From Seiridium cupressi (lineage: Eukaryota; Ascomycota; Sordariomycetes; Amphisphaeriales; Sporocadaceae): DNA of 64,000 bases. The notes under the pieces were generated by a model that saw only the letters and a program-made list of their open reading frames with translations, searched no databases and had not been told where the DNA came from. A program made the position numbers and the translations under genes. The DNA is taken from contig JARVKI010000003.1 of assembly GCA_036674765.1 (NCBI GenBank), forward strand, positions 248,001 through 312,000, given 5' to 3'. This document shows, piece after piece, positions 34,950 to 46,700 of this stretch. The first letter of the stretch is position 1. Every line of letters begins with the position of its first letter.

Positions 34950-35648
34950 CTCATATCCTTCAGAGAATGTGAAACTGTGAAGAGCGGGAATATCTTGAAA
35001 ATCGGCAAAGAGGTCTAGCCAACCATGAGAAAGTAATGCTGTAAAAGCGAACAAAGGTTTATAGCAAATCGTACCACCGTGAGCAAACTCCCTCGAGAGC
35101 AAGCAAGGGCATGAAACCAGGAGTTTCCCATGCTTGATATCCTGTCGAATGCGCGGGGAGGCGTTGAGCAGCTAATCCAGTCTAGATGGCTGCTAAGTAT
35201 TACTGTTACAAATTCAGCAGTACGACAACAGTCTCAGATGCAGTCTCTCCCTGCCGGTTATGCTTCCCAAGCCTGTTATGCTGAAGGGCGAGCTTGGCGG
35301 TGATCTTTCCAGCTGGAAACCCCAAATTCATATATGGTAAGTCGCACAGCGGTTTTCGAAGCACGGAACTTGTCGCATCCACAATCGAGCCAATCACCGC
35401 GTCCAGGAAATAAGTACACAATCCATATACACGAACCAAGAGGCAAGGGTCCATGTGCGTTCGGGACCGAGCTGTGCTGGCTCAGAATGATGCTGTAACG
35501 CAAACTTCCATTGGAAGCCGTGCGCGAGGAAGCAAGCAGTGTCGGGCAACAACAAACTGAGTTGTATGCTAATATCAAAATTCGATTTGTAGGGGTATCA
35601 GAATATCAAGGTATCACAACATTATGATAGGTGCTCTTCCATGTCTCC
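34950..35648. other. Intergenic
   Basis: The region between the frameshifted membrane-protein gene and the 3' end of dynamitin. No further gene is supported. Confidence 0.45.
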
Positions 35649-37024
35649 TCAGGATAGCTTGGCTATCTTCGCCTCTAGAGCTTTTACCCAGCTGTCGATG
35701 ACTTGCGCATTGCCATCCATCGATTCGCTGTTGTCTTTCATGGCAACTTCAATCTTATTCAATCCTTCTCTCCACTCTGTAATATCCGCAGCCATCTCGC
35801 TTTGGTTTCTTTCGATACGATCCAAGGTCTCGCTCGCCGTGGCGGCATCTGCATGTATGGCCTTCAATGAACGTAGTCGATCTAGCAAAGGGGGCAACAG
35901 TGGAGCCAGGCTTTCGATGGCTGGTAACGTTCCATAAAGAGCATTGATTTTGGCTGTTTGCTCGTCTGTTGGCTCGGAGGTCTGGACACCGGACGCCTCC
36001 AGCGACTCCTGTGCCGCCTTTGCAGCTTTCCGCGACTTTTCGAGTTGCTCGGCATCTTTAGTGAGCTCCCGAACCCGCCGGCTGATGCTATCGAGGGACG
36101 ATGTCGAAGCGTCCGAAAGGACAGTGAGTTGTTTCTGTAGATGATCCAAGGTAGGTACAACGGCCCCTGGTAAGCGATCTCCATCCAGGCCAGGCATAGC
36201 AGCTGCGGTAACCCCAATTGCCTTTTCGAGCTGTACCAGTCTGCGGTCGAAGTCCGCGGCCTTTGCTAGAGCATGACTCTGCTCGTAATCCGGGGCGTAT
36301 GTAACTGTATACGTAGCGCCGTCGATCACGTCTGAGCTGCCCGCTACTCTTCCAGGGACCGTAATGGTCGGAGCCTGCTTGAAACTCTTTGTACCACTTG
36401 TTTCGACCGACATTGCGTCCAACGCCTTGCTCAACGAGGTAAAATCTTGATCCCGGATTGGTGCCGCATTCGATGCTTCCGATTTTTGTCTGCTGTATTC
36501 TTCTTTTGCCTCCTCGATCTCGCGCTTCAGGCGGGCGAGCTTCCTCTCGAGACTCTCGCCATCTTCCTCGTCGCTCACATCCCCAATTTCCAGTGTGCCA
36601 TCCTCCAAGATGCGCTGCCTTCGACTGGATGCTTTGTATGATTTCCGCTTGCCATCAAGACGATCTGAGAAGTCTACGTTCCGGGCGTCGACGTTTGCAG
36701 GAAGAAATCGGGACCGAGCCTCATCTATCCGAAGTCTCGAGCGGGAAATGCCGGGGGAATCATCATCTTCGTCGTCGTCAAATCCGTAGTCGGACTGCGA
36801 GGGGCCTGTGGTTGTCTATTCGGGTCAATTACCAAGTTCACCTGTCAGATATCATGCAGCTTACCGGTACAGTAGAGTTATCGTCGGTGAGGTCTGGCGT
36901 CTCATAGATATCTGGAGCGGTGTCCTAGGAGCTATCAGTCTGCGATTCTGAAGGGACCTCTTAGAGCTGGGGCGGCGGTACGCACCAGATCAGGAAGCGC
37001 CGAGTACTTGCGATTCAAAGCCAT
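35649..37024 (-). CDS. Dynamitin (dynactin subunit 2, p50)
   Basis: Exons 37024-36986, 36924-36865 and 36815-35649 give 421 residues, with introns of 61 and 49 bp. The start MALNRKYSALPDL, joined to DTAPDIYETPDL, is the signature N-terminus of dynamitin. A DDDEDDDSPG acidic patch follows, then long coiled-coil segments (for example ESLERKLARLKREIEEAKEE) to the end at AKLS. Family role: dynamitin tetramers form the shoulder of dynactin and link p150Glued to the Arp1 filament for dynein-driven transport and nuclear positioning. It is divergently transcribed from the RTC4-domain gene. Confidence 0.93.
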
Positions 37025-37779
37025 CTTCTCAAAAAGAAACTTCTTTAGATGCCCGTGTACCCCGAAGCAAGTAGCCCCCTAATTCGTATGTCGTGGCAGG
37101 TGATTGGTAAGGGTGGAATGAAATTGGTTTCTGCTGTGATGTTTGTCGGGATACAGGCAGAACAGGGGTAGCTCGGGCAGTCGGTGGCTTGAGGACCTGT
37201 GGCTGTTAAGGGACCGACGCGTCCCGAGGGGTTCAGACGCGTTGTCATCTCAGCCTTGGGCTTCACAAATGGTGACAGCTCAGGTTTATGAGAAGAATTG
37301 AAGATATCAAGCCTCCCACCCGCCTCAATCACGGGGAACTTTTCTTTTCCAAGATTCATTTTATAAAAGTTCGTTCGTCTACCAATTACGTGCAGCCAGT
37401 TGACTCTCCCCCCGCCCCAGCCACGATCTCGCCATTAATTCTCATCTCACAACATTGCCTTTTCTGAACGACATTTTCTCGACAGACTCCTTGCTTCTCC
37501 AATGCATTGGTTGTTAATACTTTGAAGATCCGCTTCGTTTGGCTGGTCGTTGTTTGGGGGATTATTGATCAAACCCAATCCTTCGCAATTCAACAAACCA
37601 GCTTAAGCTATATGAAGAGCTTGCAAGTGGAGTCATCAGCTTACAGGGTCAACATAGAAGGTCTTGAACCCAGAAGCATATATTGATGTTCGCTGCAGCA
37701 GTTATCTGAAGCTTGAAATCTTTCGTGGTCGTCGGCCGTGTGGAGTCACTTTGACCTCCGCCAACCGCCCTTTCCCGCA
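37025..37779. promoter_or_regulatory. Divergent promoter region, dynamitin / RTC4-domain gene
   Basis: 755 bp between the two start codons. It must contain both promoters and leaders. No distinct motif is claimed. Confidence 0.55.
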
Positions 37780-39417
37780 ATGAGCAGTCCACGGCTCACG
37801 CGCAGGCAAGGGCTTTCTAGGAACCAGAAGCCTTCGGGCCTTCTTCAAACAATCAAGGGACGCAGAGAGGGGGGACATGATCTGACCGACACAGAGCCAT
37901 CCACCGGCATGATCTTGAACAGGGATGAAGAAGACGCGGAGTGGGTGACGCGACCACCTTCGGCCTCCTCAGACTCGGAAGAAGACAGACACAGAACTGC
38001 TGATATCGTCCCGACGAAATTTGGAAAGGAATCCAACCTGAATATCCCGTCTTCTGGAAATGCCAAAAAACCGCTCGCACGGAGCAAGGAACCACGGCCG
38101 AAGGATAAATCTCTAGAGGGACAGACTCAACAGGATGCGCCGCCAAGCTCAGCAGGGCCCAAACGATTGGCGGGTGGAATGCCTCAAAGTCATCTAACCG
38201 ACGAAACGGGCTTTATTCGAAGTTCCAAAAAGGTTAAGGTAACATTCGGCAAGACACCACACAGAACCACCTCGAAAGCCACGAAGGAAGCCCCAAACAC
38301 CCGAGATACCTCACCAGCCACGAGATTCAAGATACCTGAGCCTATTGGTACGCCGAGCCCAGCAAAGCCGGTGGGGCGAATGAAGGTTTCGAGACAAGGT
38401 TCTAGCACCGCCTCCCCTTCTAGCAGTCCAGCAAAACGGAAATTTACCAAGAATGTGGTGCTCGAAGTCACGCCTGAGAAAGCACAGAGGCGGTTTATTA
38501 TGCCTGAAATGGAATCTCCAGATGTCTCCCCTGAAGCCAAACGGCCGACTAGAGCACGAAGTGCAAAGACAGCGAGCAAGAACGGTAAAGGTTCATCAGA
38601 AGGGGTGGGCGAGGAGGATAAATCACCGCCCCGCAAATTCAAAGCGCATTTTCTGGAGGACCTGGAAGATCTAAAGGATGTGCCAGACGACGATACCCGC
38701 CCCGTTCTGAGTACGCAACAAGTAGGACGTATTCTAGATCCTGCAGATGCCGGGCTGAACTCGGACTCGGACCTCAGCTCTTTGGATGACGAAATGTTCC
38801 CTAAAGAACCTCGATGTCCCATGTGTCACAGCCTGGTCGACCCAGATTTACTCAGACAGCACACAGCCAATGGTAGGATGAATGTCAAAAAGCAGACGAC
38901 CTTTTGCAGACTTCACAAGCGTAGAGAGGCCGAGGATGCGCAGAAGGCGAAAGGCTACCCCAAGGTTGACTGGGACACACTGGAGACACGGTTCAGAAAA
39001 CACGATGGGCTAGTCAAGGGCATTCTGGAGGGTCATCATTCATCACATTATGCCGACGTGCTTGGCGAACACGTTGAAGCGGGCGAGAACAGAACGCTTC
39101 TCAGAACCGATCAAAACCTGATACCTGGATACTACGGCCCAAGGGGTCTACGTGTGATGGCGGAATACATCACAAAGACATTCTCCGATACAGCTCGAAA
39201 GAGGGCCATCGAAGACCGCCTGATATCATCGAGAGGCTATTCCGGGTATGTGCAGGCGGTGCTAGTCCCCGAGCTGGCCGTCCGTCTGATCATGGAGGAT
39301 ATGAGTGTCGCCGAGGAGGACGCACGGAAGATCATGTCGGAGAGTAGTGATGTGGGCGAGCTCGTGCACGAGGAGACCAAGGATGTTGTGCGGTGGAGTG
39401 ACGATGAAGAGAATTGA
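37780..39417 (+). CDS. RTC4-domain protein
   Basis: A single exon of 545 residues from the ATG of MSSPRLTRRQGL (the open frame extends to 37,738). The first 340 residues are disordered, Ser/Pro/Lys-rich and probably nuclear. A cysteine/histidine motif follows (EPRCPMCHSLVD then FCRLHKRREAED). The RTC4 domain fills the C-terminus, with YPKVDWDTLETRFRKHD, LIPGYYGPRGLRVM and SGYVQAVLVPELAVRLIMED. Yeast Rtc4 was named for a telomere-capping genetic phenotype; the molecular activity of the domain is not established to my knowledge. A telomere role here would be inference. Confidence 0.9.
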   Translation: MSSPRLTRRQGLSRNQKPSGLLQTIKGRREGGHDLTDTEPSTGMILNRDEEDAEWVTRPPSASSDSEEDRHRTADIVPTKFGKESNLNIPSSGNAKKPLARSKEPRPKDKSLEGQTQQDAPPSSAGPKRLAGGMPQSHLTDETGFIRSSKKVKVTFGKTPHRTTSKATKEAPNTRDTSPATRFKIPEPIGTPSPAKPVGRMKVSRQGSSTASPSSSPAKRKFTKNVVLEVTPEKAQRRFIMPEMESPDVSPEAKRPTRARSAKTASKNGKGSSEGVGEEDKSPPRKFKAHFLEDLEDLKDVPDDDTRPVLSTQQVGRILDPADAGLNSDSDLSSLDDEMFPKEPRCPMCHSLVDPDLLRQHTANGRMNVKKQTTFCRLHKRREAEDAQKAKGYPKVDWDTLETRFRKHDGLVKGILEGHHSSHYADVLGEHVEAGENRTLLRTDQNLIPGYYGPRGLRVMAEYITKTFSDTARKRAIEDRLISSRGYSGYVQAVLVPELAVRLIMEDMSVAEEDARKIMSESSDVGELVHEETKDVVRWSDDEEN

Positions 39418-41779
39418 GTTAGCTCGATGGTGTCAGCAGTGACTAGCTACCTGCACCTTCTAGGCTTAGACTCTTATTCCTGCCAATCTCTATAACTTTC
39501 TGTACGATAAGGGGCCATGCCTGCGTGAGTCCGAGATCACAGTACACCAAAGCAAGTGCCACTACATCCTGCAGGCATGCCGTCGAAGAGGATGCATTTA
39601 AAACATCAGATGAGCAAAATAGCAGCCCACACATCAGGATAAGAGCCTCACGCTAAAATGTAAGCTGAAGTGGAAGCATGGAGACGTGCTTGCGTGTCGA
39701 GCTGCCGAACGACTTCCAAAACATCAGAATTCAGGGCAAAGTGCCAGTCAGCCAAACCAGGCGTTCATCAGAACTTGGCAGCCCTTGTACCAGGAAAGGG
39801 GTTGTGTTCTGGTGTGAGATCTACGTGCAGCCACTGAGTATGCCCAAGGAACGGCGCAAAGCAACAAAAGCAGCATATGAACAATAGTGTTGGGTGTGCA
39901 GCGCACGGCTAGCTACTGATATGCAAAAGTATCCTTGATGGACGGGAACCTGTCATCTGGCCCGCATCTGGTGCAAGGAGATGTCGCAGGGGTTGTGGAA
40001 CAGATCAGACAATTGCGACGACGTTCGCCTGTTGTACGTCAGTCAAGAATCCATCAGTCATACATAGACTTTCACATGAGTACACGTAATGCTGTGAAAG
40101 TCTATTGCGCAAAAGCGCGGTCAGCGTCTCATAATTTCCTTTTTGGGTGACCGACAACCCCCTGTTACAGTAGTGTTGATACCGATAGCCTGGCTTGTCA
40201 GCACATTGTCAATTCCGCGACCAGTTAAGCCAGTCCAGTGCGGGGGATCAGCACGTTGCCAATCCTGTTGCCATGAACATCGCCATTTCGTGGGCAGATA
40301 GTCGCTCGGTCCGGGCCACTGCAGAGGCGCGGCTGGTGGAATTCCCGGGACGCTGGGGCCTCACCCGGGATGGGTTTGGCTATCTGTTAGACTACCCCAT
40401 TACCAGCGAAGATGGCAGCCGAGCGCCTAGAGCAAGACGAGCAATGACCGGCAGGAGCAAGACAAGGTAGGAGGGCGACGGTGACAGCTCATTTCGCCAA
40501 AACAGATCAGCATCAAGTTGTTTGGGAAACAAGGAATGATAAGGCCGATGATGGTGACGGTCTGCGGTCCGCCAGTCAGCTGCAGTTCGTCTCCAGTCAA
40601 CCATGAGACTTGAAACTCATTCGACGTTCGCCAAGGATCGCTTGGACGCGGCTCTCGGCCGGTCGGTCGTGGCTTGTCAATGGGTGCTCATTGCGACACT
40701 CTCTTCAAGGGGCACCCTGGCAGAAGTCTGGCGCCCCGGGCCCGCCCCTAAGTGAGAGCCAGAGAGCTTGCATTATGTACCTAGCTCCCCCGGCAGCTAA
40801 ATCAATACAAAGATCATTCTCCGGTCAATGCTTCTGCAAGCAATCGATTTTGCTAAGATCTTGAAGACTTGAACACTATCTTGTTCCAAGCCGTGTTTTT
40901 GCTGGTGTTGTCGTTTACGATGCGGCTCGTCAGAGGTAATGTAGAATCCGATGTGATGCCATGCCACACACCAATGATTAAGCTGAGTTTGATAGTCGAC
41001 GGGATGAAATCATGTCGGCGAATGGCTCCTCTCCGAGACACTTTAAAGTTTCTACCCCGCTATTCGAGACAGTGTTGAGCGAGTCTGGACGACTTTGTAC
41101 CCACTGACTCCATGTACCTACAGCCCCACGAGCCCCGAGCGATGATAAAGCCTACCTAAGTTTTTGCGCTGTGTCGAAGTGGTGTAAACTCATATCCTTT
41201 TATCCAGAATTAATTAGAATGCGAAATCTCGCATTAAATGGGATATTAAGAAGGAAACTATTAATAAAATCGAGGATTTATGATTATTGCAGGTATTCGA
41301 CATTGGAATGGTTGGATCTTCTTTGTATGGCCCTTGGCACTAGAATTTGGTGTATCTCGACTATTCCGCTGCCAGCGTAACGACATGCCCAAAGGTGACA
41401 AGATTCATTTCCCACATGTCGAATACACTGCGCCAGCGCTGTATCTGGCACAACCCACAAATGCCAGTCTTTTAGTCACTGAAATTCAACACCCTTCTCG
41501 AATGCCTCATGGCAATGGTCTCTCCGGTGTGTTAGGATAACAACCGCGAGGTGAACGCTTGGTGGTGCTAGAAATCAGGCAACACGCGATCGAGACAAAT
41601 TCCCTCCATCATGCGGCGGTACACCGACCTATCAAAACGTCGTCAAATACTCCTTGGTGTCTACAATCTTCAGGTCGACACTCTTGGTGCGGATACGCCT
41701 CTCGAGTTCAGCTGGGTCGTGAGGTATGAGCGAAAGAGGCTTTTCACTCCAGTACGGGTATCATGTGCCGTGTTGATGG
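39418..41779. other. Gene-poor region with AT-rich patch
   Basis: No gene is supported. A markedly AT-rich patch at about 41,195-41,290 resembles the composition left by repeat-induced point mutation or an old mobile element, but no element can be identified. ORFs at 39,678, 40,195 and 41,280 are unsupported. Confidence 0.5.
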
Positions 41780-42345
41780 ATGACCAGATCATAGTCCATC
41801 ACCAACACTGACGAAACCGCAGTGACCTGTTGAACAGGCGCACGCTTGTGCATGGCGATGTTGTCGAGACGAGTGAACGTGCTTGCGGCTGGTACGGCAT
41901 TCTCGGAAGCGGCCTCGGCAACCTTCCTGGTATCAACATCTGCGAATTGGGCACTCTCGTCGCTAAAACTGACGATGGGCTGGCGGGAGCAAGCGCGAGC
42001 ACAAAGCACTTTGTGGTGTGAAGCTCGAGTCCCGAGACTCGGCAGCTCTCGACGGGCTCGGGAGGTCGCTTCACCTTGACTTCAACCGCAACGAAGATCC
42101 TGAGGTTGATGCTGGTGATCCATCTAACCATGCGGCAGATGACAACGGGCTCCTTCTCAGAGGTCACAATGATGCCCTGGATGTTCCAGTTGCCCCCTTT
42201 GCGGAGCCCAAGAAAGCCCGTCTTGGCACTCTGTACGAGGTAGTTTTGAAGCCATGCACACACGACGACCGTCTTGTCATTGTGGGTTTTGTTAAGCTTA
42301 CATATTTCAGCTTCTTCAGCATCCTGACTGAAGGCTCAAGTCGTG
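41780..42345 (-). pseudogene. Decayed cytosolic aspartyl-tRNA synthetase fragment
   Basis: Read on the minus strand from about 42,340, the translation follows the N-terminal anticodon-binding region of eukaryotic AspRS. The order is DKTVVVCAWLQNYLVQSAK, then GFLGLRKGGNWNIQGIIV, RMVRWITSIN, EPVESCRVSGLELHTTK, and, after a frame change near 41,990, TFTRLDNIAMHKRAPVQQV. The last part corresponds to the TRLDNR...LRTPxNQ region just before the catalytic core. There is no start codon context, at least one frameshift is present, many conserved residues differ, and the class II catalytic motifs are not found downstream. This is a non-functional partial copy. AT-rich DNA lies on both sides, fitting duplication followed by mutation. 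The functional gene should be elsewhere in the genome. Confidence 0.65.
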
Positions 42346-43755
42346 GTCTGCCTGTTTTGCCTTGATTGGTGATTGAAGGCAACACACAAACAATTGTAAA
42401 TGTAAGGGTAATATAGGGATAAGAAATATTCTAAAGCCCTTCTGCTACGCGACGCGCTAAGGAAATGTGTGTTTAAAGTAAGTTTTTATTTACGATTATT
42501 TAGAAAACATTAGAGTCTATTATTTAGAAGGTTCAATATATAACTAAAAAAAAAATAAAAAAATTTACTTTTATATAAGCGGAGAGAGGACTTCGAATAA
42601 TACATATACCTCGCCTAAAATATACTTGTCAAGGATGTTTTAGGGTGCCAAAAATGGCGGGTCTAGATGCCCGAAAACGGCAGCCCAGACCGTGACAAAC
42701 GGCCTATGACTGAAATGTTTCAGTTTTTTCTCTCTGAAGGTTGCCCCATCATAGAACGGCTGCCGCAGACATCGTCGTCGGGTCCAATCCGCCGTCCTAG
42801 GTCCTATTTAAGCCAACGTTTGTCTGGTCAAGGTTGGCCGTTATTGAACGACCAAACAAACAAGCAAACAAACAAAGGCACAATGCATGTTGGAAATGGG
42901 AATTTGGAGCCCCTATCACGAGGGAGATGTGCCATATTCGTGTTCTGATTTGGTCGCGTCCTGGCAGTGTTCCAGGCAGCGAGCGTGCGCCGGCGAGTGC
43001 ACCCTGTATCTTGGATTGAGTTTAATTTCACTGACTGCTTCAACTCTGAGTGCATGTGACGTTTTGTCCATTCGCTCTCGTCTGGCTCGCAATCTGATTA
43101 TCTCCATCCGTAGCTGTTCCGTAGACGCCCGTGTCCATCATGATACCTCGCTCTACGAACTGTCCCCGCGTTGCCCGTCAGCTATTTTTGTTGTCCGTGT
43201 GTCCCCTGAGCTGAAGACGTGGTGCTCCCATCAGCCCAGGCCAGTAGTCGATCTGACTGCGCTGCGATACAACCTTCCCTGCTGCATCCACACTTCAGGT
43301 GTGGACTGATGCTCCGACGGGGGCCGCACGTACCACCCGCGCTGTTTAGCACCCTCTTCCCGCCACTACGAGACACCAGTGGCCCTGTAGGTCAAGGTAA
43401 CACTCCATTGACGAGCCCTCCAACATCACAGCAGCACAGATCCTAGACATATGGATATCCAGCCTTGATCACGCAGCGATCGCCCGCCGCCAGAATTGCT
43501 ATCGCATGCCCCACGAATCTGCGCATCCTTCGACGATACCACACATACGAGCTGCCCTATATTATACTATACTATACTACTACGCCCTACCAAACTATAT
43601 ACCCAGGCTAGCTACCCAATATCGGCTGCGTCTCCGACCACTGCGACGACCAAGCGACACGACCGCGAGCGAAGCCATGACCTAGCCCAAACGATCCCAT
43701 GTTGATGGCGTCTCCCCCCCGATAACTGAACCACCGCAGTGGAGCTTTGGTGACA
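42346..43755. other. AT-rich patch and upstream region of adenylate cyclase
   Basis: The segment at about 42,400-42,640 is very AT-rich, including a run of As near 42,546-42,568, and looks like old degraded repeat DNA. From about 43,450 the plus strand has leader-like CT-rich sequence and ACTATA repeats (43,560-43,580) before the cyclase start. No gene is supported. Confidence 0.5.
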
Positions 43756-46700
43756 ATGACGAGAGATGACGGTCATGGTCGCATCAGCTCTTTCGCGAGC
43801 TCGAGTAGCGGACAGTCGAGTGTCACTGTGAGACCCAACAACACGCCTGGACGGTCTGCCTCCGTCTCCGTCGCCGGCAAGAAGGCGACGCCCAAACCGT
43901 TGCGGACCGCAAATGAGAATGCGAAGATCAGGTATGCGCCATATCTCTGTGTCTGGCCGAAGAATGGGGGTCGGTTATATGGCAATGCTCTCAAGTGAGA
44001 CCTGTGACCTGCGCAATTGTTTTGGGTTCAAAGTAAAGCGTCGCATAGTCTCTTATTTACTGAGGTGGGCGCGTCTTTGCGTTTTCATCCGAAACCTCGA
44101 GGCAAAGCTGTCTCTAGTCCTTCCAGAGGAGGGGGGAGGACAATTCTGGGTACAGCCTGCTGCTTTCCTTACCTTGCACATCTCACCTGCTCTCATGCAC
44201 GGCGCACAACTAGCTCAGGCAGAGAGCGAGGCTTTGATCCAGCTTTTGATTGAACGAGTGTCTGCTTGCTACTAGTATAGTCACCACTCTTGTATCTGCT
44301 CCCTTTGAACTGACCAGAGGCTGCTTTCCGCCTTTGTCTTAGGCCACTACCCTTCAGAGAAGAGTCTCAAAACTCGCCGATACCGAATGCCGCGCGTGCC
44401 GCTGTCCTATCGCCAGCGTCTACCTCGTCCTCCGGCAGCTCGCTGCTCTTCGACACGCGCCGGATGAGCGACCTCGCCAACTACCGCCGCGACCTGGCCG
44501 TCCTCGATCCGTCCGGCGGCCGAATTCCACAGATCCAGAAGGACCCTCCGTCTGCCGGCTCAACAAACCAAATAGCTCCCTGGATGTCGGGGAATAGCGG
44601 CGCAGGTCAGAACGCGCCATTGAGTTCCTTGGGCACCACCTTCTTTGATGACTCGAGCGACGCTCTCTCGGTCGCATCGCAGCTGTCCCCGGCCTTCAGG
44701 CCTAGTCAATCGCGCATAGTGGAGACGCCGGGGAGCAACGACTCAGCTGCATATTTCAACAACGATGAAAGGCGGCCGTCGGTAGCAAGCGTCACGACTG
44801 CAAGCAGCCAGGGCTCCAAGAACAGCACTACTAGGGGCGGGTTTAAGAAGCTACAGGGCTTCTTTGGCGAGGACTTTCCCGGTCGCGATGGGTCCGAGAC
44901 CAGCCTGCCAGCGGGCGGGCCAGGGAAAGAGCAGCGCTCCTACTCATTTAATCGGCCCACTAGGGAAAGGAACTATTCGAATGCCACCGACCACACCCGC
45001 GACGCTTCCCCGTCTTCTTCGCGCCCTAGGACCCCAGTCCCCTCGAGCGATGTAGTGCCATTCCTATACCAGGAAGCCGACGATATCGTAAAGTACGGCG
45101 AGGCTCCCGTTCGCGATATTCTTGCTGGCCCGGACAAAGAGCGGTTCCAGGATAATGTAGGCCAGCTGCCACCCAAGACCTCATCTTCGGCGCGGTCAGG
45201 CCATTCCATCGTGCATCTACCCGGCCATCACCACAGACACAAGAACAGCAATGACGATTCCAGATCGCTGAGGCCTGTCGTCAGCCGAGAAGAGTCACTA
45301 TCCAGCGTAAACACCATGAAGGAACGCGGTGCCTCTGTCGCGACTGGCGCGAGGCGAGCACAAAGCCCGACGCCAAGCGCGAGCAACCTCAGGCTGGCCT
45401 CGGTAGACGGCTCAGTCTCGCCGGGCGCCCATAATGGAAAACGGGGCATCTTCGATCGTCTGCGCCGACATAAACACCATCCCAAAGACGAAGGGTCATC
45501 CCGGCTTAGGGAGATGCCAGTATCCTCGCAGTCACTCGCATCCAACTCTTCGAGACAGAATCTAGTGGGCCAAGATATATCCCCATACATGAACAAGCCA
45601 TTACCTCCCATCAACCAAGCGCAGGACTTACAAAGCCCGCGGCCAATCAACCCCCGGCAGGCGACCTTCAACAACAAGTTTCCTTTTGCGAAGAAAGGAC
45701 GTGCGAATAGATACGATGAAGAAGAAGACTACATTGGACCGAAAGATAGAAACGATCCAGGAAGGATGTTTCATCTCGACATGGACCTGAATAACATGGA
45801 GGGAATATTGGCGCATCCGCCGCCCCTGACACCGATGGATCCTGCCATATTCGTGCAGCCAGGAGAAAATCTCGAAAAGATTCCGGAGACGGAAAATATC
45901 AATCTGGCTGGTGGAGCGTGGAGCGCACCGGACAGCTGGGCTGTTCGACGTACCGCCGAAGAGCAAGCTCCCGACACCGACGCCCTTGAAGAATCCGTCA
46001 TCCTACCGCGGCCGGAAGAGAAGAGGGCCGCCCACTGTATACGCGTTTTTCGTGCCGACGGTACATTCGCCACCATTCAGCTACCCTTGGACTCGACGGT
46101 ATTCGAAGTCATGTCACATGTCGTCAAGAAGACATATGTGCAAGATGGACTGGAGAACTACCATATGATCCTTAAGAAGCATGATCTTTCTCGCGTCTTG
46201 ACTGCCGCTGAGCGGCCATTACTCATTCAAAAACGGCTCTTGCAGCAGGTCGGGTACGAGGAGAAAGATCGCCTGGAGGATATCGGCCGGGAGGACAACA
46301 GCTACTTGTGCCGTTTTCTGTTTCTGTCGGCTAGAGACAACGACTTTACGGCTGTTCCCAATGAGCTTGGAGCCAGTAGGACTGCCAAGTACAACCACGT
46401 CGACTTATCCGGCCGCAACTTGATTACAATACCGATTAGTTTGTATCTCAAGACGAGCGAAATCATTTCTCTTAACCTGTCCCGGAATTTATCCCTTGAC
46501 CTACCCAGAGATTTTATCCAAGCATGTCCTCAGCTAAGAGACATCAAGTTTGCCAACAATGAGGCCCGCAAACTTCCCATCAGCATTGGAAGGGCCAACA
46601 GACTGACATACCTGGATGTCTCTAACAACCGTCTAGAAGAGTTAGAACATGCTGAACTGGGTGGTTTGAGTGGTCTGCTGAAGCTCAGCCTTGCGAACAA

